Shown here: in pieces, positions 1 to 11,519 of the stretch
Numbering within the stretch: the stretch's first letter is position 1
How the letters are laid out: each line of letters begins with the position of its first letter
Assembly: GCA_013397115.1 (NCBI GenBank)
Contig: VWZW01007303.1
Span: 1,088,191 to 1,152,190, forward strand
Direction: 5' to 3'
Origin: Edolisoma coerulescens
Lineage: Eukaryota; Chordata; Aves; Passeriformes; Campephagidae
Length of the DNA stretch: 64,000 nucleotides
Notes under the pieces: generated by a model
Told to the model about the DNA's origin: nothing
Databases searched by the model: none
What the model saw: the letters and a program-made list of their open reading frames with translations, nothing else
Translations under genes and position numbers: made by a program

Positions 1-950
1 AATACAGCTCTAGTGAGAAGGCTTGGTTGCCTTTAAAGTCTTGGCCAGGGTGGGACAGACCTGTTAGCTGAGAGATACTGGAAATCTGATTTTTTTTATC
101 TATTGATTTGCCCCCCTCCTTCCCTCTGTCTGTGTGGGGTCTGTCAATTCCCGCCCCCCCGGATTTGAAAATGGAATTTATATTGGTGGAGTTTTTGTAC
201 TGACAGAAAAGACAATGGAATCCTATACATCAGTAGGGAACATGTATGGTATGACCTGGTAAAAATTATAATTCATACTGAAATTGAAATCTGCTGGGAT
301 TTTCACCTGTCAATCAAATAATAAAAATTATTGGAATATTTACTACAACAAATTGTAACCTCCAAAATGCTGTCACTATTCACATGTGGTGCTATTTTTC
401 CCAGTGTAGAATTCCCATACGTGGCTTCTGCATTTCTCACATCTTCCGAGGGAAAATGAGAATTAGCCCACATATGGATTTACTGGTGGGATGGTCCAGC
501 GTGATTTGGGATCATCTGAGACTCCCTGGGAGCTCTCCAGGCTGGGGAGAGGTGTTCCCATGGAAGAACTGCTGGGATTTAGGACAAAGAAACAACACGC
601 TCAGCCTTTACCTCAGGTGATGTTTCAGCCTCCTGATGCCCTGTTGGGAATCGTGACCTTTTTGTCACAGGGCTCTGTCCTGCTCTCAGACTGGATGACA
701 AGACTTTATAATGCATGAGACTTCAAACAAGTTGGCATCTGAATTTTCCTTTGCTTTTTTTCAAGAAATCAGCACATCAGCACCTGAAACAGGCACTTGG
801 GGTGCAGTGGTGGGTGAGGACTTTGAAGTACAGGAGCAGAGATGGCTGAAAATCTGCCATGATGGAATTCAGTCCTGAAAAAAACCACCCTGAATCCAAC
901 AACTTGCAAACCTGTTTCAAGATATTCAAGTCATCTGACTCATTTAAGTA

Positions 951-982
951 ATTTTTTTCTTTTCTTTTCTTTTTTTTTTTTT
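951..982. repeat. T-rich tract
   Basis: A tract of almost pure T with a few C, about 30 bases. It could be the reverse-oriented A-tail of an old retroposed copy, but no element body is recognisable beside it. Confidence 0.7.
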
Positions 983-1102
983 GGTCCAGCTCTGACTCCT
1001 GCAGGCTGGAGCAGCCAGCACTGGCACAGACCAATGACAAGCTGCTTTTGCAACACTTACTGCAGTTTCCTGTTCTGGTGGCCTGTGAATGGATGATTTT
1101 CC

Positions 1103-1121
1103 TTTTTTTTTTTTTTTTTTT
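1103..1121. repeat. Poly-T run
   Basis: Nineteen consecutive T followed by GCTTAATAAA. It is 120 bases from the other T-rich tract. Simple sequence; no adjacent element identified. Confidence 0.85.
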
Positions 1122-4100
1122 GCTTAATAAATAGCCCTCACGTATCTGTCTGAAACCCACACCATTAAAGCCTTAACTCAGCAATCTAAAATGATGTATT
1201 TTTTTCCCTTACCTACATGTCAAATCATAAACATCAGCCTCAGTAATAAATATTTCTATTTTATATGTATATTTTTATGCCTTTATCCCAGTTGGATTTT
1301 CAAGGCTAAAGGCTTCAGTGTGAGAGCCTTGCTGCATGTTTAACAAACAAATAGTGAAAAATACGGTATGCTGATGTGGAGATTATTATACATAAATCAT
1401 TGAAAAATGCTCTTTTTGAGAGGAGAGAATCACAAAAGGAGTCATTGACCTGAATAAAAGAAGCTCAGCTGTACTCCAGAGAATTTGCCATTTTTGATAC
1501 ATGTTAGTGCTTGCTAACAATTGTAATTTATTAATCCTGCTCTCTCTTCTTTTCCTCCATACTTGCACATTTGATTTTTACTGTAAGCAAGAATTGTATT
1601 TATTTTCTAAGAGTGCAAATTGATCTTGTGGTCACTGATAAACACTAAAAGCTACTTGATAGTCAAGATAATCTCTCAAAAGACCCATAACCAAAGTAGG
1701 TAGAAAAGGCCTCCTCACTAGATCATTCAATTTTAATATTTCTAAGAGAAAAAGCAGTATTTGCATCCTGAAACAGAGCCAAGGATATTCTGGCCTGATT
1801 TGCAGGTCATAACTCTGCTCATGGTCTGTTTGGAAACAGAAGCTCCCTGCCTCGTGCAAATTGATGGAGCTCTGCTGCCCCAAATGAAATACAGTCAGCT
1901 CTGCTGATACACTCCAGGATGTAGAGCAGGGAGAGGATTTTTTTCATAATCTCTGGAAAACCAGGATGTCTGTTTTGCTATTTAAACGGGAGCTGAACCT
2001 TTGGAAATTGTGTTTCTCATGCAGAGAAACCAGAAGGAGTTAAGGGAGCCCAGGTACCTCACTATGCATTACCTTACTTTGATTTCCATACCAAGTGTAT
2101 CTGCAGTGTAGAGCTGTTGATCAGGAACTATCAGGCCCAGCTTCCACCCTTGGCATCCCAAATAAAGCTCCCATCTCCATTCAGTGTTTGCCAAACGTGA
2201 ATTCATATCCATGTACAGATACCTGCACGTGCCCACCTGCACCAGCAGATGTGATTGTTCTTTTCCTCGTGTCTCTGTTTTCCACATTTTTGAATGTTTT
2301 CTACAGCCAGAATTCTGCAAAGGAAGAGACAGAAATTAAACACAGTCCAGGGTGAGGTAATCTTACCTCAGTAAATATCCAGTTCTGATTTGTAATCACC
2401 AGGTGTCTGTCAGAAATAGGAGTTTTCTCTCTCCCAACACTTCTTCCAGTTACCTGTAGAATTGCCTTTGAATTCAGCCGCAGTCTCAGCACCATGTTTT
2501 TGTTTTATTTAACAAATGTTGACTTTTTTTAAATAAGAGCTGTTTTCTTCCTTTGACAACATACTCAGAATTAGTCTAAGGAGGTTTTTTTGAGGTCTTC
2601 CTTGAGTAAGTTTAAATTTGCTGACAGAAGGAACTGAGTATTTAACTGATCATTAGTGCTTGGGTTTCCCCCTCATTTGCAGCCATTCTCTCTGAAGGTG
2701 GGCTGTGGTGTGCCTGCCGACTCTACTCAAGTTTTAAATCTTACTCAGGTTCAGAAAGTGCTGTGCAAATGTTCTCTAGTCTGGAAATGTTTTTTTTTCC
2801 CTGTTATGTGGCTAAGATGAGGTCCTTGCTTGCTAGAACACCAATTTCCCCCCAGTGCTCCTCTTCAGTGCCTATAAAAAGTATTGAGGGGAAAAAGAGA
2901 TGAAATAAACCAGCATGCAAAGAGAAATAACCAGGAAATATGTTGTATATTTGTGCCATACATTTTAGTAAAGTCCTAATGCAGGCACAAGAGTATCTGT
3001 CTTTGTAGATAAATTTCTGTATTCTTAGCATTTATTGAATCAGCAATGTCCCCATCCATTATGGAACAGGAGCAGCTGGTCAGCCTTTCATGTGATGTGC
3101 AGTTTCCTTTCCTTCTCAAAGTAATGACAGAAAAATGCTATTACTCTTCAGCACCTTTCAGCTAATGTTCCTTCAGATTGTCATCCTTACTTCTATGTAA
3201 ATGCAGACCCTAATTTAGAAGAATTAGCTTTGAGTAAAGCATTATTTTATACTGGTAGGGTTGGGAAAGAGCTTCTTTCCAAAAGGGAACTTGAACAGGC
3301 TAAAGAAACTTTTGTCAGCATCATCCCTCCTGTGTGCCTGAGCAGTTTTGGAAAGAGGGATCTAATTATTGGCCTCAGCCAAAGAAAGTGAGCTAAAAGG
3401 CTGTATTTTACAATCCTCCTCTCCACCATAGGTACCTCTCTGACCCTCTGAGATGACCCGCCATGGCCTCCCTCAATGTTGGGACATCACAGGATTCTTT
3501 AACACATGTGCAGATTATGCCTTCCTTTACTTCTCTCTGAATTTTTTCATTATGTAGGTTGGGAAAAAAATGACACTAGTGAAAATTGGATGTTGGTGAT
3601 TTGAAACCTTTCTTGGTGACAGCTCACTCATTTTCACTCACCTAGTGCATCCCACAGAATTCTGAACTAATTCAGACCATAGAAGGAGGAGCAGTCAGGA
3701 GCTGAAGGGAGTGGAACCAGTTCTCCAGTAGCTCCAGAGCTGTAGCAAAGGGATCATCTGCTTCCAGCTGTGCAAGGACCTCACACAATTCCTGCCTGTT
3801 TCTCTCCAAGACTGGGAACAAAAAAAAAGCCATCAACAAGCAGCAATGTACAGAAGGCAGAGCAGCAGCCCAGGGACCTTTCCAGTGTGGGCTCCTGCCA
3901 TGCTTCTCTAAAGGATGCTTTAGTGTAAAGAACACATCTTTTATTTCCTATTAAACAAGCAAACAAACCCAATGACACTTTTTGGGAAATTGTTGAAGTT
4001 TAGGGTCCGATTCACAGCCCGGTGAGGTAAGAGAAAATGCTTCTCATTCTGTGTGTATTGGTTGTTTTTTTTAGATTTGGTGTCAGTGGCAACCCCGAAG

Positions 4101-5344
4101 TGGGGCAGATGTTAAATGTCTGGTATCAGACCAAGGGCTGCCTCCTAAAATGCTGAGTAAAGCTGGCTAGAAAGTGAAACGTGTTTTAAGAAAAATGGAG
4201 ATGTTCTAGAGTTTTTGTCTCATCAAAATGAAAATAAGTCTGCTTGTTGAAGAAAGAGCAAGTGAGCAAACATGTTCAGCTCACAGCATGCCAAAGCCTG
4301 GTGCTGAGGTTATTTCTATAGGATATAGGAGACCAGCGTTCATGTTTATGGTCTAAAACACCTCCTGTAGTGGGATCAATCTGTTGAGCACAATTGCTCC
4401 TGTTGGATTGGTTCTGACTTCATAAAAATCCCGTTTCTTGGGGCAGAGGAGAGAGGATGACCCAGAGGTTGGGACATTTGCAGTGGCTGTGGGAAGACTG
4501 TGTCAAATCCTTGCTCTGCTTTATTTGGAGCCAACTCAATCCTTCCTGCATCACATGGTGTAAATGCACATCACCAGGGAATGTGCTGACCACTGGGCTG
4601 CTGGCTATGCTGGGATCCTTTCCCAATCAGTTTTTGTCCATCAGTCTCAAGCTGAGCAGGAGGATTCTTCCCAGAAAGCGTTTTGTGAAAATGATGTGTT
4701 TCCCACAAAAAGTTTCAGTTCTGAGAAATCAGGATTTTCTTTCTCCCTGTCCCCCAAAAGAATGGAAAAACCCAAACCCCTCTAGTTGGAAAATGCCTGA
4801 CTAGCACCAGCACAGAGCTCTGATGAGGTCAATTGACTGCTTGCCTCCTTCCAGCATTTGTGTCTTTTTATTTCAAAACAGTTTGAGAGCTGCTCTTCTG
4901 GCAGGAAATTGCAAAAAAGCCAAGGCTGCATTTAAATTCAGCTGCAGCTTGCACCGAGGGCAGTTTTGAAATAATCTTTATATAGAAGATGTTGTCTCAA
5001 CTACCTATTGAACACATTGAACCTCCCCCAAGCCTAATCTTCCTGCTTTGCACAAAACATAAAATTTATCTCATAAACACCAGAACCAGTACCTAAGAAA
5101 AAGAAGCTTTAGTAATAGAAGCAATAAGTCCATCCCAAAGGGACTTTCACTGTCACAGGATGACTGACTGGGAATGTGTATGCTGAGAAGGGAGGGAAGG
5201 ACTGATAAGGGGGTCAGAGGGGTCAAAACCACAGATTTTATTGGCATTAGAAATGTGACCGCTCTAAGCAGCATGTACAGGGAGCAGCTTTCCTAGCCAG
5301 CAGATTACTGGTTGTATTCCTACCTCTGCTGTTGGTCTCTTGAA

Positions 5345-5475
5345 GGGTTCTCAGATAAATAACCTTCCCCTTTGTGCTCCTGTTTCCCTCACTGCAAAGT
5401 GCTGTCAGTGATGTTTGTTGCCTTTGTAAAGCACTTTGAGATCCGTGGGCAAAAGGGAGGTGTTAGAGTTGTTGT
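5345..5475 (+). repeat. MIR-like SINE relic
   Basis: The stretch includes TGTTTCCCTCACTGCAAAGT and, downstream, TTTGTAAAGCACTTTGAGATC. Both resemble the MIR-type segment that usually reads cagtttcccyatctgtaaaatg followed by tgtaaagcgctttgagatc in amniote genomes. It is strongly diverged. The call is by recollection of the family, not alignment. Confidence 0.45.
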
Positions 5476-5479
5476 TAGT

Positions 5480-8400
5480 TCCAAAAGGGAAAAAGCTGTA
5501 AAACTGAAGTTTGAAGTCGTCCTTATTTTTCTGTGTCTTTTTCCTCTAAGTAATATTTTATCTTTTGGGAAGAAACTACTGATTGCCGACTAGTGAACTT
5601 AGAAGTGGCCAACAACGTTGACCTCTGAGTCAAGAGTGAAACGTGCCTATGGCTGTGTTGTGTGCAGGTGTATGGGAAGTTATTTCCAGGGGACAGATGG
5701 TGACAATTCTCTGGGTGTCCCACTGGAAAGCTGGGTCAGGGCAAGCCAGGGATGCTGAGCTCCGAGTCAGACATTCAGATCACTCACCAGCCAAAACTGT
5801 CCTGTGGCTGGTCACAGGATTTCTCCTGCCACAAGGGCTGTCCTGGCTCACATCTCCTCTCCATATACTCCAGACCCCCAGGCTGGCCAGCCCTGGGCAG
5901 GAACTCACTCTGCTCCCTCCTTCAGGTCATTGCAGCTTGTGCTTGTTCAGAGCACTCAGCTCCTCAGGATGCAGTGCCCATCCTCAGAAGCTTCTGCTGT
6001 GCACAGACGGGGCAGGCACAAACAAGAAATGTGCTTTGCTCACAAGTAAAACCAGACTGAAACAAAGATAAGGTGCATTAAATAGAAATCGTATAATATT
6101 GAAAAATCCTCCACTTTTTTGCCATTTTCTATACACAAATTACTGCATTTAGGTCACAATAAAAAGAAAAATTCATGCCTTTGAGCCCTTGTTGCTATTG
6201 CCATGGGCCTCACAGCAATCAATAATACAGCCAAAGCAGCTGTATTTGGAGACTTTGTTCCGCCATTTGATTCCTAAACAGATTTTTCATGACCAAATTA
6301 GAGAATGAAACAAATGACTGTTCAAGAAGGCCTGTTATTGAATGAGGTTCTATAGTCCAGTGCCACAGCTTATGGTCCATATGGAAGCCCAGCTGAGAAA
6401 TCCAGCACTGCTTTATCGGCAAAGCTACAAATATTTACTGAGAACAGAAGTCAAATGGGAAGGACTGTCTGATCCAAGCTATGCATGCATGTAACTGCCC
6501 AAAGCATGAAAACAACAGGGTTTTTTCTCAATTTTTCTTGCTGTATGGGTGGTCCCCAGCGTTATCCATAAATAATCTTTTTTTTTTTTTAAACTTTGTA
6601 CAGGATAAAGAGGATAAGAACCGTGCCAGCTTCACCAGCCTGTGGAGAGAACAGCTGAAGAGAGCATGTGAAATTGCTGTGATGAATAGCAGAAGAGGGG
6701 AAGGCTTCTTGCAGTGAGGGAGATCTAAGCAGCACATCAGGCCAGGAGGCAAACTGAGAGAAAACTTTTTTGGATGTAACCAGGTAGGTGGCTAGGATTG
6801 AGTTAGGAATGGTGTATGGTGTTAAAGAACAGAAAGCCAACAGGTTCTCTGTGCAACAGAAAACCAAAGAAAAATGAATGCAGCAAAATATGTGATTTAA
6901 ACCTTGTCTAAATTAAGGAAGAAACACTAAAGTGCTGCTCCAAAGAAATAGCTTGAACTCAATCATAGAAAAGAGATTCTAAAACAGTAACAGGGAACCT
7001 TCCTCCTCTTTAGAGACACTGAAAGAGAAAACAGTACGTGCCTTCCTATTAAAAATGTGTCTTTCCAAGAAAAAAGGTTTGAAACCAGAATATTTCAAAG
7101 ACATTAACCCCACTGTGCTCTAGTTAACTCCTGTAGTGATGGGCAGCAGTGCTGGTGCCAGAACACTCCTTCGGAGCTTGAAAACAATGCCCTGGAAGCC
7201 TCTGTTTCAGAGGCAAGACCAAGCTGTTCTGTCTGCCTAAGACACTGACCACATTCCTAACGTAAAGATGGGATGTATGCAAACCACACCTACAGTATCC
7301 CAGCCTCCCCACTGCCTTCAGGAACTGCTGAAGGATCCAGGTAGCTCAGCCCAAGGAGGTACAAGATGATTGACCCCTTTATCTCCAGATGCCTCTGGAC
7401 TGTTGGTAGGACTTGCTAAGGTTTAGTCTGGCTCTGGCCACACAGCACACTCACCTTGTGAAGGCCTCAGGCTGGTTTGACTCTCTGCTACCAGCAGTAA
7501 TCCAAGTGTTAAAGATCAGCACATTGGGTAAATATTAACAGAATTTCAGGCCAACAGCTCAGCAGTGAAACGCTGCCATGTGTTGAGATTTTTTCCTGAT
7601 CTGTAGCTGTCAGTGGTGTGAGCTTGTGTTAGCAGCCTCTTCTCCATTTCACTAATGACAGCTGTAAACCTCCTCTATCAACAAGCTGGCTTAAGCCATG
7701 ACATGATTGCCTTTGCTGTCTCTGTACACTTAGCAATCTCTTCCTTCTGCTCAGAGTGTTTTGGAAGTACATACATCATGGTGGGACACTCTGTTGCTGG
7801 CTTAGTGATGAACAGATGTCAGGAAAAAATGGTAACAGGAGAAAGCCTGAAAAAAGCATTTTCCATCAGAGGCACTAGAAAAGTGCAGGAGATTTTTTCC
7901 TCAGCAATCAGTACAATGTTGTTTAGGTAATTCTTGAACTGAGGTTTCCTCAGGCGTGGCCAATCCTGGACTAGAATTCCAATACATTGAATCCTCTCAG
8001 AGAGAGGCCTAAAACTTCTGGGTAAGTACAATAACAGAAGAGGTACCTGTATACCATTCACAAAAACTATTATGCATTTCAGAATACACTTGATTTTTAA
8101 GTAGTTCTTGAGCTCCCAAGTGCTTAAATCACTTCTGAAAGTAAAATAGCAGCTCTTCAGTCAGAAGCTTTTGAGAGTATTATCCTCTGTGTTTTCCAGT
8201 TATGTTCCTCTTCAAGCACTTAAGTGATTTTTAAAGGCACTGATCACCCACAGGTTGTGTTGCTGTTCCTGACAGTTGTGAGCAGTCAGCACCTCTGGAG
8301 AAGTTGAGAAGTTTGGTGCCTCAGTTCATTTGCCTGGATTTTAAAACTGTGGCCTCTGCTTTTATTGACTTTTGAGACAGGTGAAGTTGATAAAGTGAAT

Positions 8401-11005
8401 GATATAAAAAGTCCAGCAAGACCATTAAAAAGCAGGAAAGATGATAAGAAGAGATTGCGGCTGAGATTAAAAGGCAGGATTTCATTGGGATGTTTTCCTT
8501 ATGCCAAGACTTCCTTTTTATTGCCTTCTTTTCCTTCATGTGGAGTTGCACTGAAAAAGCTGCATCCTGACTCTCCCACACCCCTGTATTTTATCATAGT
8601 CAGTGATGCACATCCTTGTAAAAAGCATGTTAAATATTTTTGTGGTTAAATGTCACCTGACTCGGTGGAAGCAGAAGCCTCATGTACAGGGCTCATAGGA
8701 ATGAGTCATTTCATAACTTACAGTCTCTGCAGCTCCCCCTTGTCTGGACCTGTTCTCGTCCTGAATCCAGCCAGGGCCTGTCACTGAAGTCACTTGAACC
8801 CTGGGCTGGAGAATTCGTGCCACAACACACTGCACTGGTGTCCTGTAGCAGCAGCTCTGCACTGGGTCTGTGCTCTCTGGCTGCAGCTCCTCCTGCTCAG
8901 GCTCCTCTGAGGCTCTGTGTGGTTTCATATTTTATTTTGGAAATCTGGACAATCCTGCTGCTTGGATCTCCTACATTAAAGAGGGTTAGACCTGGTTAAT
9001 TCTTGGATGGAGCGACCTCCAAGGAAAATACACCTGCAGGAAGTGTGATGGTGATTCGGGAGGTGGCTCAGTTCCCTCAGTCAGGATTGGATTGGTCTCT
9101 TCAGGGCCAGAAAGTGCAGTACTGGCAGAGATGACAACTTCCATAGGTCAGGGCAGGATGGAAAACCGATGTCTGTTTGTTTTCTTTGCAAGGGCATGAG
9201 GAAAAGTTCCTGCCCTAGAAACAAGGCACCTCTGATGTGATTAAAGAAGTCAACAAAACTCTGTTTCTTTAAAACTGGGAAATCACCCTTTGAAAAGATC
9301 ACACCTATGGGATTCCAGGAGGTCAGAAAACATCCTTAAGCTACAGATTCTTTTTTCAACAGATATCCTAATTTCTCTCCTCCACTGATGGTAGATTTCT
9401 TGCCCACAGGATCAGTGTACGCAGTGCTAAAACTGGGAAAATGGATGGGACATCTTCTGCCTGCCTTCCTCACACTGCTAATCTAGGAACTGTTCCCCAC
9501 TACATGGAAGGAGGAAAACAACTACTGGAAGGTTTTTCATCCCAACCAGGATTAAAGCAATTACTTCCTGTGCATGGCCAATTGTTTCAAGTGTCACTTA
9601 GAAAAGGTTAAATTAAGTAGGAGCAATCAGGTCCACTGGAGACCTGATACAATCTGTGTCTTGTCTCAGATTTTCACATAACAGGTTAACTTAGAATGAA
9701 GTCCTCATTGTTGTTTTATCAAAATCAGTTTATTCTTTCATCATTTTAGGTCAAACTTTCTTTTTGCTTAGCACTTTTTCTAAGGGTCCGAGTAGTGGTG
9801 AATGAGAGTTCCTGTAACATAAAACTTTCTACCTCTTTGGACTCTTTCCTATGTATTACACCTGGCTCAAAACTTCAGCTCTTTAAATGAGGAAACATGC
9901 TGTGGTTCTTCCCACTAAAACTGATCTCACAAACATCAGATTTACTCCTGTGAAATACTTTTCTCAAATCAGTGTGTTGTTACAATAACATTCCCTAAGA
10001 TGAAATCTACCTTTAGGGTAGATCTTTTCTTCACGAAGGAGAACTTTTTCAGGACCATTTCTGATATTCCTCACTTGCACAGTCGATTGATCATTAATTT
10101 ATTGCATCTTTCTGTGGGACAATGCTGAATGCATGCTGGATTGTAAGGTATGGAGTCACTGTTCATCACTGATTTATTGAAGCCTGTAGTGGGAACAGAA
10201 CAAAACAGTGCTAAGCCTGTTTGAAACTAAAGTCAAGTGAATGTAAAGCATATGCTCAATGCAAGTGCCTCTTTAAATGTTGTTCCAACAGAAGGATGGG
10301 TTTTGCATCCTTAAGGATTTTGCATTAAATCATAGGGGTCAAAATTCAGGGTTTGTTTCACTGAATCAGTCAGCTCAGTATAAATGAGCTATTTCTGATC
10401 TCCCACTGATGGCACTTCCCATGCAGACAGGCACTTGGGTGCTCCATCTCATCTGCTGCTTCTTTTGGTTAGTGCTGCAGTTCTTTAGGTTTTTGCCAGT
10501 TGCAGCTGGAATTGCCACTTCCTATTTGAGAGGAGAATGGGGGAGCAAGTACAATTTCAAGATTTTTTGTGGGTTTAGGCATCTTCATGACAGCTTTACT
10601 GAGCTTGCTCGTATTATGCTCTTCCTGGCATTTCCTCCTTTTGAAGTCATTAAAACCAATTTCATATTTATAAATAAAGTGTCCTAATGCATCTAATATA
10701 TGATGAGGTCTGGCTGCTGCCTGCTTTTCTTTTTAATGTTTACGCCAGGTGCCTCTTGCTTTCAAGGAACCAAGCAATGAATAAATTTAACAGATATTTC
10801 TTTTAATTAGCCCCCAAAGAGCTAGCAATGAAAAACATATCAGAAGCCTTCTAGTGCTTTAGAAAATATAAGACTTCTTCATAAAGCCTCTACACAGAAT
10901 TACAGAACAGCAATAAAATCATCACTTGCATGCAGAAGTAGATTGTTTACACAGGGATCTCTTATGAACTGGCATTTATTATGATTAACTTCTAATCACA
11001 CAAAC
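5480..11005. other. Intergenic DNA, upstream flank, second part
   Basis: No recognised gene or repeat, apart from an exon-like segment at 6604-6717 listed separately. An AT-rich background with scattered short open frames on both strands. Confidence 0.55.
6604..6717 (+). other. Unassigned exon-like open segment
   Basis: A 12-T tract and TTTGTACAG form a strong-looking splice acceptor. It is followed by 37 open codons, starting Asp-Lys-Glu-Asp-Lys-Asn and containing SLWREQLKRACEIAV, then TGA at 6715. The charged, helix-like composition is protein-like. I do not recognise a family, there is no nearby AATAAA, and no partner exon was found. It may be a chance frame or a non-coding RNA exon. Confidence 0.2.
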
Positions 11006-11010
11006 GTTTC

Positions 11011-11107
11011 CACACATGCATCTGAGCAGAGCCATTGAAATCAGTGGGACAACTCTGCTGCCTGACATTAGGTACAGGCATTAAAGTTTGTGGGATCAGA
11101 GCTCCGT
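11011..11107 (+). repeat. Ancient palindromic amniote repeat, copy A (partial)
   Basis: Contains CCATTGAAATCAGTGGGAC, then a TTAGG and CATTAAAGTTTG segment, ending GGGATCAGAGC. This order (CATTGA-TTCA-GTGGGAC, then TTAAAGTTAAGCA, then GGATCAGGGC) matches an old interspersed palindromic repeat I recall from turtle, crocodile and bird genomes. I cannot assign a Repbase name. Confidence 0.5.
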
Positions 11108-11350
11108 TTGTGTGTATCTCTAAGAGCTTTGCCTTCTCTCAGAAGGGGGAAGGAAAATTTATATTCCAGATTGGTGTAATTACTGTAGGACATACAATAT
11201 TGGCAAACTGGATTCTCTGAATGTCTGCAACATTTCAAAGCAGTTTAAGATAGAGGCTACAGGCTGACAGTTTCTTATTCTGACTTACATTCTGCCCCCT
11301 CTGCTTTTGATTCTGCATTCAGAGCTGCCACAAGAATGTCAGCACTGCAA

Positions 11351-11515
11351 TAAATATGCATTTATGCAGCACCTTTTTTTTTTAAGTTTTCTAAACACTT
11401 TACAGACAGCCCTTTATATTCACAGATCTCAAAATATTTTAGATATCTCTGTTAGTATTTTTTTCTTTCTTTCATTGAGGGAGCAATGGGTGTGTTTCCA
11501 GGGGAGTGACTGATC
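11351..11515 (+). repeat. MIR-like relic (possible)
   Basis: GCACC, AACACTTTACAGACAGCC, CACAGATCTCAAAATATTTTA and GTTAGTATTTTT follow the order of an old amniote SINE segment (cagcacctttcat, gatctcaaagcacttta, attattatcc). It is highly diverged, so the family call is tentative. Confidence 0.3.
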
Positions 11516-11519
11516 CAGG

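Larger units (their letters stand above)
1..5340. other. Intergenic DNA, upstream flank, first part
   Basis: Non-coding single-copy-looking sequence. The only structures I can name are two T-rich tracts (951-982 and 1103-1121). The short open frames are isolated, lack splice-site support and show no recognisable protein similarity. Confidence 0.6.

Noticed and set aside
8365..8649. A 94-codon open frame with a basic stretch (KSRKDDKKRLRLRLKG).
   Set aside because: No start context, partner exon or recognised domain, and the composition follows an A/G-rich run.
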